Shown: positions 15,647 through 24,265, numbered from the stretch's first letter. The stretch is DNA of 39,151 bases from Anaerolineae bacterium (GCA_018648655.1 JABGQV010000050.1:1-39151); one strand, 5' to 3'. Notes: generated from the letters alone by a model not told the origin. Made by a program: numbers and translations.

Positions 15647-16042
15647 ATGACTAATGAAGTAAAAAACATTCTTTGTATCGAAGACGAACCAGAAATGATT
15701 GATTTGATTCGTCTAATTCTCAACCGGCATGGCTTTGATGTACAAGGAGCAAATGGTGGCAGAATAGGGTTGGATATGGTTAAAAAAAATCCGCCAGACC
15801 TAGTTTTGCTCGACTTAATGATGCCTGATATAGACGGTTGGGAAGTATACCAGCAAATAAAAGCCGATGAAAAAACCAAGCATATTCCAGTAATAGTTGT
15901 CACCGCAAAAGCTCAAAATGTTGATAAGGTGCTGGGCTTGCACATAGCAAAAGTAGACGACTATATCTCTAAACCCTTTAGCCCTCAGGCCCTCTTAGAG
16001 AGTGTTCAAAAGGTGCTAAATTTAGAAATAACAACGCTCTAA
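15647..16042 (+). CDS. Single-domain (CheY-like) response regulator
   Basis: The 131-residue receiver domain has the acidic pair in CIEDEP, the phospho-acceptor Asp in LVLLDLMMPDIDGWEV (about residue 55), a Thr in VVTAKAQ and the Lys in YISKPFSP. It has no output domain, so it must act by protein contact or phosphotransfer. No kinase is adjacent. AAGGGAAAG precedes the ATG. A terminator with a GAAA loop follows, so the gene is monocistronic. Confidence 0.9.
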   Translation: MTNEVKNILCIEDEPEMIDLIRLILNRHGFDVQGANGGRIGLDMVKKNPPDLVLLDLMMPDIDGWEVYQQIKADEKTKHIPVIVVTAKAQNVDKVLGLHIAKVDDYISKPFSPQALLESVQKVLNLEITTL

Positions 16043-16062
16043 AACCGTCAAAATACTATTGA

Positions 16063-16092
16063 CAGGGCGGCGAAAGTCGCCCTGCTTTTTTT
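16063..16092 (+). terminator. Intrinsic terminator after the CheY-like gene
   Basis: CAGGGCGGC-GAAA-GTCGCCCTG forms a 9-bp stem with one G-T wobble, followed by C and seven T. Confidence 0.88.
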
Positions 16093-16147
16093 ATGCCTAT
16101 ACTCGCATCTAAGAAAGGATTTCTAAAATAAATTCGGAATACTTACT

Positions 16148-16519
16148 ATGTCCCATATCATTCATGTTAATAATTTAGATTTCCCATCTCAAACACCTCT
16201 ACAGATTAAATATTGCGATTCTTTTCTTTGTCGTTTACGCGGATTAACATTCACTTCCGAAATCACTCCTGCTTCGGGCTTGTTACTTGTTCAGAAAGCA
16301 GATTCTCGCCTCGACGCATCTATTCACATGCTCGGCGTTAGCTACGATTTAGCCGTCATCTGGATCAATTCAGCCATGCAAGTTGTTGATAAAGTCTTGG
16401 CTAAAAGCTGGCATCTGTCTTATGCACCTAAAAAGCCTGCTCAATATATTCTAGAAATTCACCCAGAAAGATTAAGTGAATTCAAAATCGGTGATAAGGT
16501 TCAATTTGAAGATGTTTAA
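16148..16519 (+). CDS. DUF192-family protein
   Basis: The 123-residue protein shows the DUF192 layout: an early CDSFLCRLRGLTFTSE segment (family RarGLM-like), LLLVQKADSRLDASIHMLGVSYDLAVIWIN in place of the usual WMkNT...LDiiFid core, and the closing YILEIHPERLSEFKIGDKVQF. The family is widespread and of uncertain function; many members carry signal peptides, but this one does not. It overlaps the following LysM/M23 gene by 8 bases, so the two are translationally coupled, which points to an envelope-related role. Confidence 0.75.
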   Translation: MSHIIHVNNLDFPSQTPLQIKYCDSFLCRLRGLTFTSEITPASGLLLVQKADSRLDASIHMLGVSYDLAVIWINSAMQVVDKVLAKSWHLSYAPKKPAQYILEIHPERLSEFKIGDKVQFEDV

Positions 16520-17948
16520 ATATATCCAACACGTTATAAAAAAGCCTCTAATCCTTCTTTTCATCGTCTCTCTTCTACCAAGCACAACCCCCGTTCACGC
16601 GCAAGAGGGAATAGAAAACCCCATCTATATTATTCAATCTGGTGACACTCTTTGGGATATTGCTTCGCGTTTCAATGTAGACCTTGATACGCTGATTACT
16701 GCAAATGAACTTGAAGATAATAACCTCATCATAGGTCAAGAAATCATTATTCCAGGCCTCGAGGGTGTAAGCGGAGTATTAAGAACAGAAACTGTCTCTT
16801 ACGGAGATAATTTGCGTTCTCTAGAACGTCGTACTCAAGCATCGCAAAATATCCTTCGCAGGCTAAATAGACTTCTAAGCCCTACAGAGCTTTATGCAGG
16901 CGTTAAATTAATTATTCCAGTAGACGAAGAAGCCCCTTTACTCTCGGCGCGTATTTCTCTTAGCAAGGGTGAAACTTTGTTAGAAGAAGCCATCCGTGAA
17001 GATAGCGATATTTGGACTATAGCAGAACTCAACACCCTAAGAAGCACATCTTCTGCTCTTCCTGGTGAGGTGCTATATGCCCTAGCAAATGAGGGCGAGA
17101 CAATAAGCAGCGCGAATGGGCTCCCTGCTGCCTTTCTCTCTGTCGATGTAGAGAACTTACCTTTTTATCAGGGAAGTACAGCAGAAATTAATGTTGAAAC
17201 TATAGATAATGTAGACTTAAGTGGCTCTCTTTTTTCAGATAGAGAATATGAGCTTAAGTTCTTTCCAACCCAAGATAATAATTTCGTGGCATTACAAGGG
17301 ATTCACGTAATGACCGAACCTGGCGCCTATCCTCTAAAATTAGAAGCAACTTACCCCGATGGGCGCATAGAGTCTTACGAGCAAATGGTACTTATTATTT
17401 CTGCCGGCTATCCTAATGAGATAATACCTGTTCCACCAGAAACCCTTGATCCCACGACCAGAGAGAGGGAAATGAGAGAGTTGCTTGATATTATTTCCCA
17501 AAGCAGTTCCGAACCTTTATGGGCAGGCATTTTTAACAACCCTTCTGTTTTTGAAGATTGCTTTACCTCCTACTATGGGAGTCGGCGTGAATATAGAGCT
17601 ACAGATAGCAGCACAGACAAAAACTATTATAGTTTCCATAGCGGTTTAGACTTTTGTGGCGGCACAGGTTTAGCAATTGACTCAGCAGCAAATGGCATAG
17701 TCGTATTTTCTCAAGATACAATCATACGCGGTAGCGCAACTATTATCGATCATGGCTGGGGAATATATACGGGATATTGGCATCAATCTGAAAATTATGT
17801 TCAGGTTGGCGATATAGTTGAGGCAGGCGAAGTAATTGGGTTGGTCGGTGCAACTGGACGCGTAACAGGCGCTCATCTACATTGGGAAGTGTGGGTCAAT
17901 CAAGTACAGGTCAATCCGATGCCATGGCTGGAGCAGAGCTTCCCATAG
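16512..17948 (+). CDS. Secreted LysM + M23 (LytM-type) peptidase
   Basis: The start is taken at ATG 16512, overlapping the previous stop by 8 bases; it begins a clear signal peptide (KKPLILLFIVSLLP...VHA before QEG). The 478-residue product has a LysM domain (about 38-82, YIIQSGDTLWDIASRFNV), a second LysM-like repeat (about 90-138), a beta-rich middle, and a C-terminal M23 domain. The zinc and catalytic motifs are HSGLDF (HxxxD) and GAHLHWEV (HxH). It is expected to bind glycan and either cleave peptide cross-links or, as a LytM-type factor, activate amidases. The family signature is intact, so activity is plausible. Confidence 0.92.
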   Translation: MFKYIQHVIKKPLILLFIVSLLPSTTPVHAQEGIENPIYIIQSGDTLWDIASRFNVDLDTLITANELEDNNLIIGQEIIIPGLEGVSGVLRTETVSYGDNLRSLERRTQASQNILRRLNRLLSPTELYAGVKLIIPVDEEAPLLSARISLSKGETLLEEAIREDSDIWTIAELNTLRSTSSALPGEVLYALANEGETISSANGLPAAFLSVDVENLPFYQGSTAEINVETIDNVDLSGSLFSDREYELKFFPTQDNNFVALQGIHVMTEPGAYPLKLEATYPDGRIESYEQMVLIISAGYPNEIIPVPPETLDPTTREREMRELLDIISQSSSEPLWAGIFNNPSVFEDCFTSYYGSRREYRATDSSTDKNYYSFHSGLDFCGGTGLAIDSAANGIVVFSQDTIIRGSATIIDHGWGIYTGYWHQSENYVQVGDIVEAGEVIGLVGATGRVTGAHLHWEVWVNQVQVNPMPWLEQSFP

Positions 17949-18069
17949 AAAAATGCAAAAGCTCACCCCCGCACTCAAATTGATTCAACGGTGACAAGTC
18001 TAAAATTACGCGTGATGCGGTATTTTATCTATCTGAATAACAAGATAAATCTAGTCCTAGAAATCTCTT

Positions 18070-18098
18070 TTGACAAAACACCCCCTCCCTGCTATACT
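18070..18098 (+). promoter_or_regulatory. Consensus sigma-70 promoter of the RNase J gene
   Basis: TTGACA (18070-18075), exactly 17 bases, then TATACT (18093-18098). Transcription should begin near 18105, giving a leader of about 155 bases before the ATG. Confidence 0.88.
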
Positions 18099-18128
18099 GC
18101 CAAACGTTAGATTATGGATATGACTTTC

Positions 18129-18240
18129 ACTGTCAGTAGACAGTTTTTTTGTAAGGACAATCAAAGTTCTGTAAGAAGCCCTCGGGAGAAAGATTCCTTG
18201 GGCTATTTTTTTAATTCTAAACCGCATAAGGCGGTTCTAT
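18129..18240 (+). promoter_or_regulatory. RNase J leader with two tandem terminator-like hairpins
   Basis: Hairpin 1 is ACTGTC/GACAGT (18129-18144) followed directly by a T7-8 run. Hairpin 2 joins AGCCC (18177-18181) to GGGCT (18200-18204), with an inner GGGA/TTCC pairing, then A and seven T. A third small hairpin (AACCGC/GCGGTT) lies just before the RBS. The layout looks like attenuation or an autoregulated leader; no upstream ORF or known riboswitch was recognised. Confidence 0.55.
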
Positions 18241-18259
18241 AACTATTTAAAGAGGAAAA

Positions 18260-19897
18260 ATGACTAAAAAATTAAAGATTGTGCCACTTGGTGGCTTAGG
18301 GGAAGTGGGAAAAAATATGATGGCTTATGAATATGGTGAGAATGTTCTCATCGTAGATATAGGCATTATGTTCCCCGAAAATGATATGCTCGGTGTTGAT
18401 TATATAATCCCCGATTTTGCCGATTATATAGCTGCAAAAAGAGATTCTGTGCGCGGCATTGTAATTACGCATGGTCATGAAGACCATATTGGCGCAATTT
18501 CACATCTTTTGCAACAAGTTTCTGCTCCCGTTTATGGGACAACCCTAACAATGGGCTTAGCAGAAGTAAAAATGAAACGCAATAAAATGTCGGGGCAAGG
18601 TGATTTCAATATAGTACAAGCTGGTGATTTTGTAAATATCGGCCCTTTCAAAGTGGAGTTTTTCCACGTTTGCCATTCTATCCCCGATAGCGTAGGGCTA
18701 GGAATCACATCTCCTGCTGGATTAGTTTTACATGTGAGCGATTATAAATTTGACCACACTCCTGTGGATGGCTGGCCCACCGACTATGCGAAAATAGCAG
18801 AGTTTTCTCAACGTGGAGTAGACTTGCTTCTCGCCGATTCAACAAATGCTACCCGCCCCGGTTGGACTCCCTCCGAAATGGTCATTGGCCCTGCATTAGA
18901 TACTGTCTTTGAGAATGCCCCCGCGCGTATTATTGTGGCATCTTTTGCCTCGCAAATCTCACGCATGCAACAAGTTGCTGATGCTGCCGTAAAGCATGGT
19001 CGCAAAATCGCCTTTGTAGGCATGAGCATGGTAGACAATTCAAAATTAGCCATAAAAATGGGCTATCTTGAAATTCCGACCAATACTTTGGTTAGCCTCG
19101 ACCAAGCTTTAGGCATGAAAGGCAAAGATGTCGTGCTGATGGGCACTGGATCGCAAGGCGAGCCTTCTTCCATCATGGGACGTTTAGCGACTGGCACAAA
19201 TCGACATTTTGGTCTTAAAAATGACGATACAATTGTACTTTCTTCACACCCCATTCCCGGCAACGAAGAATCTGTTAGCAAAACTATTAATAGCTTGCTA
19301 CGACGCGGCGCAACCGTAATTGATGATACGCTACTCCCAATCCATGTTTCGGGCCATGCTAGCCAAGAAGAAATGAAACTCTTGCTCAATCTTGTGCGTC
19401 CAAAAAACTTTATCCCCATGCACGGCGATTTAAATATGCTCAAGCGTCATGCCTTAATGGCAGAAGAAATGGGCATCCCTGCTGAAAATATCACTGTAGC
19501 AGAAAACGGACAAGTTATTGAACTGGTTGATGGGAAACTAATAATTGGTGAGCGCATTCCCGGTGGCTATATTTTTGTAGATGGACACAGCATCGGTGGC
19601 GTAGATCATAAAGTCATGCGTGAACGTGAGCGTCTCGCACAAGGCGGTATATTCCTGATTGATCTTAATATTGACAAATTTACTGGAAAACTAATGCACG
19701 ATCCCGAAATTATCACCCGTGGCTACGTAACTCCTGAAGAAGCGGAAGATTTAATCCCCATCGTACAGAAAAAAGTAATCGATATGATAGATGGTGGGCT
19801 GGATAATCGCAAAACGATTATGAATGCCATCCGCTCTTTCTTATATAATGAAACAAAACGCAAGACGATGGTTTTTGTGACCTTAAGTAAAGTCTAG
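18260..19897 (+). CDS. rnj: Ribonuclease J
   Basis: The 545-residue protein is a beta-CASP metallo-beta-lactamase RNase. It has PLGGLGEVGKNM at the N-terminus, the zinc motif THGHEDHIGA (about 72-81), DSTNATRPG, FASQISRMQQ, the GSQGEPSSIMGRLA beta-CASP motif, HVSGHAS and FIPMHGD. RNase J processes and degrades mRNA and rRNA from internal sites and 5' ends. Length and motifs are canonical. AGAGGAAAA precedes the ATG. It sits behind a consensus promoter and a terminator-rich leader, suggesting control of its own level. A strong terminator follows. Confidence 0.95.
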   Translation: MTKKLKIVPLGGLGEVGKNMMAYEYGENVLIVDIGIMFPENDMLGVDYIIPDFADYIAAKRDSVRGIVITHGHEDHIGAISHLLQQVSAPVYGTTLTMGLAEVKMKRNKMSGQGDFNIVQAGDFVNIGPFKVEFFHVCHSIPDSVGLGITSPAGLVLHVSDYKFDHTPVDGWPTDYAKIAEFSQRGVDLLLADSTNATRPGWTPSEMVIGPALDTVFENAPARIIVASFASQISRMQQVADAAVKHGRKIAFVGMSMVDNSKLAIKMGYLEIPTNTLVSLDQALGMKGKDVVLMGTGSQGEPSSIMGRLATGTNRHFGLKNDDTIVLSSHPIPGNEESVSKTINSLLRRGATVIDDTLLPIHVSGHASQEEMKLLLNLVRPKNFIPMHGDLNMLKRHALMAEEMGIPAENITVAENGQVIELVDGKLIIGERIPGGYIFVDGHSIGGVDHKVMRERERLAQGGIFLIDLNIDKFTGKLMHDPEIITRGYVTPEEAEDLIPIVQKKVIDMIDGGLDNRKTIMNAIRSFLYNETKRKTMVFVTLSKV

Positions 19898-19916
19898 AAT
19901 TTAGTGATTTTAAATT

Positions 19917-19951
19917 AAAACGGGCGACTGCGATGCAGTCGCCCGTTTTTT
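19917..19951. terminator. Terminator between rnj and the sugar transferase gene
   Basis: CGGGCGACTGC (19921-19931) and its complement (19935-19945) flank a 3-nt loop, with AAAA before and T6 after. It serves the two convergent genes. Confidence 0.9.
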
Positions 19952-19962
19952 GTTGGTTACAC

Positions 19963-20556
19963 TTAATTCCCCTCAAAAAAGCTTGTAGTCACCTCTCCAT
20001 CCATGCTAATATCTTCGCGCTTAAAAACCTTAGCAAAGGTTAGCCAAAGTATTTTTATATCCAACCAGAAAGACCAATTATCTACATACCATATATCAAG
20101 CTTAAATTTCTCGTCCCACGAGATATTATTTCGTCCGTTAATTTGCGCCCAACCAGTGATTCCTGGGCGCATTTCGTGTCTACGCATCTGTTCTTCATTA
20201 TATAGAGGAAGATATTGCATTAGCAACGGTCGAGGACCCACCAAGCTCATCTCGCCACGTAGGATATTGAAGAGTTCAGGGAGTTCGTCTAAGCTAGTGG
20301 CACGGAGAAAATGCCCAAAACGCGTCAAGCGTTCACTGTCCGCAAGCAAGCTCCCGTCGGCAGTGGAGCGGTTATTCATCGTCCTAAATTTATAGATAAA
20401 AAAAGCTCTTCCTTTATAGCCTGGTCGCTCTTGCTTAAAGAGAATGGGCATTCCATGAAATAGAAGAACAAAAAAAGTTAGGACAAGTAAGAGAGGAGCG
20501 AGTATAATCATCCCAATTAGTGCGATAAGAAAATCGAAAATATATTTGCTTTGCAT
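19963..20556 (-). CDS. Polyprenyl-phosphate sugar-phosphate transferase (small monotopic PGT)
   Basis: The 197-residue protein is the bacterial sugar transferase (PglC/WbaP catalytic) domain alone. One hydrophobic N-terminal segment (about 7-33) is followed by KQERPGYKGR, YKFRTM, the Asp-Glu catalytic pair in SLDELPELFNI, RGEMSLVGPRPL and RPGITGWAQINGRN. It moves a sugar-1-phosphate from a nucleotide sugar to undecaprenyl phosphate, the first membrane step of polysaccharide or glycoprotein glycan synthesis. No exopolysaccharide cluster surrounds it. It is divergent from the OmpR-type regulator gene. Confidence 0.92.
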   Translation of the reverse strand: MQSKYIFDFLIALIGMIILAPLLLVLTFFVLLFHGMPILFKQERPGYKGRAFFIYKFRTMNNRSTADGSLLADSERLTRFGHFLRATSLDELPELFNILRGEMSLVGPRPLLMQYLPLYNEEQMRRHEMRPGITGWAQINGRNNISWDEKFKLDIWYVDNWSFWLDIKILWLTFAKVFKREDISMDGEVTTSFFEGN

Positions 20557-20601
20557 ATTTGAATTTTACCAAAAGATGGTATAGTTTTGGCAGGAGATAT
20601 T

Positions 20602-21279
20602 ATGAGTGAAAGAATTTTAGTAATTGAAGATGATCCCGCAATTTTAAAAATGTTGCGCCGTGGGTTGGCCTATGAAGGCTATCTTGTAGATACGGCAACA
20701 GATGGGCGTAGCGGACTGATGGTGGCGCGTGATAATCACCCCGATTTGGTGGTTTTAGATTGGATGCTACCGGGCATGGATGGCTTGGAAGTTTGCCACC
20801 GCCTGCGCACAGGGGGCGAAGTGCCAATTTTGATGTTGACAGCAAAAGACACGGTGCAAGACCGTATTCAGGGTTTAGACGCTGGGGCAGATGATTATTT
20901 GGTAAAACCCTTTAATCTTGATGAGCTTTTAGCACGAATCCGTGCGCTCTTACGCCGCACACAGACAAAACGCATCCCTATTTTAGAGTTTCATGATTTA
21001 AAATTAGACACAGGCTCACGACAAGCCTCACGTGATGAGCGAATCATTTCTCTAACTGCCAAAGAGTATGAATTACTGGACCTTTTTATGCGCCATCCAC
21101 GCCAAGTTCTAACCCGTGAGATGATTTTTGACCGCGTTTGGGGTTACGATTTTGGCGGCCAGAGCAATGTTCTTGAGGTTTATATTCGCTACTTACGCCA
21201 AAAATTAGAAGAAGATGGTGAAGAACGCATGATCCAAACCGTACGCGGCGTTGGCTATGTTTTACGTGAGACCCCCTAA
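20602..21279 (+). CDS. OmpR/PhoB-family response regulator
   Basis: ATG 20602 is preferred over the TTG at 20587 because AGGAGA lies 4-5 bases upstream. The 225-residue protein has a receiver domain (VIEDDPAIL; Asp in [12 protein letters not shown]; Lys in YLVKPFN) and a winged-helix output domain (about 125-222, [22 protein letters not shown] ... [10 protein letters not shown]). The histidine kinase gene follows after a 54-base gap holding a perfect 18-bp inverted repeat. Target genes are unknown; the divergent sugar transferase is a candidate. Confidence 0.95.
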   Translation: MSERILVIEDDPAILKMLRRGLAYEGYLVDTATDGRSGLMVARDNHPDLVVLDWMLPGMDGLEVCHRLRTGGEVPILMLTAKDTVQDRIQGLDAGADDYLVKPFNLDELLARIRALLRRTQTKRIPILEFHDLKLDTGSRQASRDERIISLTAKEYELLDLFMRHPRQVLTREMIFDRVWGYDFGGQSNVLEVYIRYLRQKLEEDGEERMIQTVRGVGYVLRETP

Positions 21280-21282
21280 TTA

Positions 21283-21327
21283 TTATGAGAAAGAATATAA
21301 AGAAAAAAATTATATTCTTTCTCATAA
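21283..21327. repeat. Perfect 18-bp inverted repeat between regulator and kinase genes
   Basis: Arms 21283-21300 and 21310-21327 (starting TTATGAGAAAG) are exact complements with an A-rich 9-nt loop. The right arm ends 6 bases before the kinase ATG, where no Shine-Dalgarno sequence is visible. It may set the regulator-to-kinase ratio by RNA folding or partial termination. Confidence 0.7.
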
Positions 21328-21333
21328 CACTTT

Positions 21334-22698
21334 ATGTTACGCGCCAGACTCACCCTTCTCTACTCCACACTTTTAGGGGGCGTTTTGCTCCTCTTTGGCA
21401 TGGCAGTTTATACCCTTGTCAATGTAACCCTCATCAGACAAATTGATAATCTGCTTGACACGACCGCCAAAGAAATTCTAAAAGTGGCACGTGTCGATTC
21501 TGTGGGTGAGCTAACAGTTTTACACCTTCCTCCCCTCAATATGGCACGCAATATTCATGTGCAAATTTGGGATAAAGAAGGCAGGCTCGTCTCATCTTCA
21601 CTTAATCGGGATGAGTTTTCAGATGCGCTAAACATAAAAGGATTACTGACAACAACATCAAGCTATGATGACGTAAACTACCACGCGCTACATATGCGTG
21701 TTTTGAGCTTGCCACTTACTGTGGGCGGACGTGGAGCGGGGACAATGCAGGTTGGCACCAGTTTAGGCGTAATCGACACACTCCAACAAGATTTACTATA
21801 TATTCTCGTAATGACCACGCTTTTTGCCATTATCCTCGCGGCAGTTGGCTCATGGCTAACCATCGAACGCTCTCTTGCCCCCCTCGATACGATTGTAGAA
21901 ACAGCCGAGCAAATCAATCGTGCAGACGATCTTTCTCGCAGAATTCCCTATAATAATTTACCCAATGACGAAGTGGGGCAACTAATACTCACCTTTAATC
22001 AAACACTTGAAAGGCTTGAAACAATTTTTACATCCCAGCAACGCTTTTTAGCCGATGTAAGCCACGAACTCCGCACCCCCTTAACTGTCATAAAAGGCAA
22101 TCTAGGGCTAATGAGAAGAATGGACACAGTTGACGAAGAAACCCTTCTCAGTATCGACGAGGAAACGAATCGGCTTACACGTCTTGTAGGAGATTTATTA
22201 TTGCTCGCTCAAGCCGAAACAGGGAAGCTCCCGCTCCAAAAAGAAACCTTAGAATTAGACAGTCTCCTCTTTGAAGTTATGCAAGAAATGCATGTTTTGG
22301 CAAATAATAAAGTAACCCTAAAATTAGATGAAATTGACCAGATACAGGTTTCAGGAGAGCGCGACAAACTCAAACAAGTTTTGCTGAATTTGGTCTCTAA
22401 TGCAATTCAATATACTCCCGAAGGCGGAGAGGTCACACTAGCCTTATCGAAAATTGATAAAAAAGCACGCATAAAAATTAGCGACACTGGGCCAGGAATT
22501 CCCGCTGAAGACTTACCTCATATTTTCGAGCGCTTTTATCGCGCCGAAAAATCGCGTACACGCACCAAAGCTGCAGGCTTTGGGCTAGGGCTTTCTATTG
22601 CATATTGGATTATAAAGAATCACAAAGGGGAAATTAGTGTAGAAAGTAAAGAGGGAATGGGGACAAGTTTTGAGATTATATTACCGGTGGCCAGTTAG
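21334..22698 (+). CDS. Sensor histidine kinase (HAMP-HisKA-HATPase)
   Basis: The 454-residue kinase has a membrane helix at about 8-32, an extracytoplasmic sensor region, a second helix (about 150-172), a HAMP linker with the RRIPYNNLPNDEVG region, the phospho-acceptor His in DVSHELRTPLTVIKGN, the N box LLNLVSNAIQYTPEGG, DTGPGIP, and FGLGLSIA. It is the cognate kinase of the OmpR-type regulator upstream. The sensed signal cannot be told. It converges on the transglycosylase gene with only 6 bases between them and no terminator hairpin. Confidence 0.94.
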   Translation: MLRARLTLLYSTLLGGVLLLFGMAVYTLVNVTLIRQIDNLLDTTAKEILKVARVDSVGELTVLHLPPLNMARNIHVQIWDKEGRLVSSSLNRDEFSDALNIKGLLTTTSSYDDVNYHALHMRVLSLPLTVGGRGAGTMQVGTSLGVIDTLQQDLLYILVMTTLFAIILAAVGSWLTIERSLAPLDTIVETAEQINRADDLSRRIPYNNLPNDEVGQLILTFNQTLERLETIFTSQQRFLADVSHELRTPLTVIKGNLGLMRRMDTVDEETLLSIDEETNRLTRLVGDLLLLAQAETGKLPLQKETLELDSLLFEVMQEMHVLANNKVTLKLDEIDQIQVSGERDKLKQVLLNLVSNAIQYTPEGGEVTLALSKIDKKARIKISDTGPGIPAEDLPHIFERFYRAEKSRTRTKAAGFGLGLSIAYWIIKNHKGEISVESKEGMGTSFEIILPVAS

Positions 22699-22704
22699 AC
22701 GAAC

Positions 22705-23478
22705 TCACTGATTCCCCCGCGCCTGTGCGCACAAACTTGAACCTCCATGCGCGAGCCATTCATCTAAGCGTGCGCTTTGGGTTGCTCCCTGTAAAGCGTC
22801 TGCATAGATACCACTTCCCCAATAAGCATAGCGCTGCGTTTCGTTCGCCCAAGCAGATTCAGCCTTAGAGATGACACTAATCCCACCATTATAACCAGCA
22901 AAAGCTAGGCGCGCATTTCCACTAGCAGTATTTAATGACTGATTGAGATAACCAAGTCCGCGAAGGGCATTTGTGTCGGGGAAATAGGGGTTTTCATCGC
23001 TTTCAAAATGATAAGGCATAACCTGAAAAAGTCCCATTGCACCTGCGCCAGATGTAGCATGTGGGTCACCACAAGATTCTATTTGCATAATGGTGGCAAT
23101 AATATTTGGATCTAATCCTGTCTCAGAAGCCCATACCATTATCTTATCTCCCCAAAAATGGACTTCGGGCGTAAATAATGGAGAAATGCCAGGGTGGGAA
23201 GCATATAGACTATTTTCAGAAGATACCTTCCCCTCTACATCTGCAGGCTCCTTGATTCCACCCAAAAGAATGATGAGAAAAATACCAACAACAAAAGCAA
23301 GAAGAGGAGGAAGAAGAGAACGCGGAGAAGAGGCAGATGCTAACTCATCGTCATAATCATCTGAGGCAAAGCCCTCCACCTCTTCCCAGTACTCATCTTC
23401 GGGGTAGTCGTATTCTGCCTCTTCTACAAGCTCTTCTTCGTAGTCGTCATATTCTTCATAATAATCATCGTCATACAT
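22705..23478 (-). CDS. Membrane-anchored lytic transglycosylase (SLT) with acidic N-tail
   Basis: The 257-residue protein starts with about 50 residues made mostly of Asp, Glu and Tyr, then a membrane helix (about 56-77), then an extracytoplasmic SLT domain. The catalytic Glu is in MQIESCGDP, followed by GAMGLFQVMPYHF and FAGYNGG. It should cleave peptidoglycan glycan strands. It lies 26 bases downstream of a polytopic membrane protein with a basic C-tail and shares its promoter. The opposite charges of the two predicted cytoplasmic tails suggest, but do not prove, a complex. Control by an SOS-like operator is the unusual point. Confidence 0.88.
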   Translation of the reverse strand: MYDDDYYEEYDDYEEELVEEAEYDYPEDEYWEEVEGFASDDYDDELASASSPRSLLPPLLAFVVGIFLIILLGGIKEPADVEGKVSSENSLYASHPGISPLFTPEVHFWGDKIMVWASETGLDPNIIATIMQIESCGDPHATSGAGAMGLFQVMPYHFESDENPYFPDTNALRGLGYLNQSLNTASGNARLAFAGYNGGISVISKAESAWANETQRYAYWGSGIYADALQGATQSARLDEWLAHGGSSLCAQARGNQ

Positions 23479-23504
23479 AAATCACTTAATTTTATATCCC
23501 TTTT

Positions 23505-24200
23505 TTAAAATTTGCGTTCTTCTCGCCGATTAGAGCGTGCGCCAGAGGCGGAAAGATTATGATAGGTTGGATCAGCACTAAAGCTTGCCTGAGAGCGAAG
23601 AGGCTTTGGTGCAGGACGCCTTGAAGATGGTTTTCTATACGAGTTGGGCGTTTTCACTTTTGCTTTAGAAGAAAAAGTGCTTTTTTGTGTATCTTGGCTA
23701 AATAAACGTTCGCCTGCAATAGAAAATGCACCGATAATTAGAACACGAATTAACCAAACCATAACTGCCACAAAAATAGGGACAACTTTTACCATCGTGG
23801 CTGCGCTAATTACACCATTACCAAGGTTCCCATTTTGGGAGATGGCCGTAGAGACACCCCACCATGTAAGCATAGCGTTCATTACTGCGGCTAAAAGCCA
23901 CGCACCAAAAAGATACCAGACTTCTGCTGGTTCGTCAGCCCCCTGTTCGGGAGTGAAAAGGCGAGCAACGCCAGCAAAATCTATGCCACAAAAGGCAATT
24001 GCTAAAATTGTTGCCCACCGAACGCCTAAAAAGCGCAGATCGCCGAGCATATCTTCTAACGCGAAAGCGGTAGAGCTAAAGTTGAAAATTTCAAACGCGA
24101 GCAAAGCCGCAACAATCATCATTCCCCAAGTTGCGCCGCGTTCTAACGTGCGTCCACCGAAAGTTGTAGATGAATTAAATTTCTTGACATTGGTTTTCAT
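23505..24200 (-). CDS. Polytopic membrane protein with basic C-tail, SOS-box promoter
   Basis: I do not recognise the family. The 231-residue protein has about four hydrophobic segments (near 27-47, 62-80, 93-115 and 135-162) and a ~60-residue C-terminal tail rich in Lys, Arg, Ser and Pro that is predicted cytoplasmic or disordered. AAGGAGG lies 5 bases before the ATG. The promoter is near-consensus and contains a GAAC-N4-GTTC palindrome. Pairing with a transglycosylase gene suggests a channel, scaffold or lysis-type role across the cell wall, for example in DNA transfer or a mobile-element remnant. This is inference; no phage or conjugation gene is seen nearby. Confidence 0.75.
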   Translation of the reverse strand: MKTNVKKFNSSTTFGGRTLERGATWGMMIVAALLAFEIFNFSSTAFALEDMLGDLRFLGVRWATILAIAFCGIDFAGVARLFTPEQGADEPAEVWYLFGAWLLAAVMNAMLTWWGVSTAISQNGNLGNGVISAATMVKVVPIFVAVMVWLIRVLIIGAFSIAGERLFSQDTQKSTFSSKAKVKTPNSYRKPSSRRPAPKPLRSQASFSADPTYHNLSASGARSNRREERKF

Positions 24201-24235
24201 TTCGACCTCCTTAGTGTCGATGGGTAAGTAGAGAG

Positions 24236-24265
24236 ATTATAGAACACATGTTCTATAATTGTCAA
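24236..24265 (-). promoter_or_regulatory. Consensus promoter of the membrane protein/transglycosylase operon
   Basis: On the minus strand TTGACA (24265-24260), 18 bases, then TATAAT (24241-24236). Both hexamers match the sigma-70 consensus exactly. The expected start is near 24229. Confidence 0.85.
24238..24257. promoter_or_regulatory. SOS/LexA-like operator inside the promoter
   Basis: TATAGAAC-ACAT-GTTCTATA is a palindrome with perfect 8-base arms and contains GAAC-N4-GTTC, the LexA box of Firmicutes that is also reported for Chloroflexota. It fills the -10/-35 spacer and overlaps the -10, the ideal place for repression. Confidence 0.7.
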
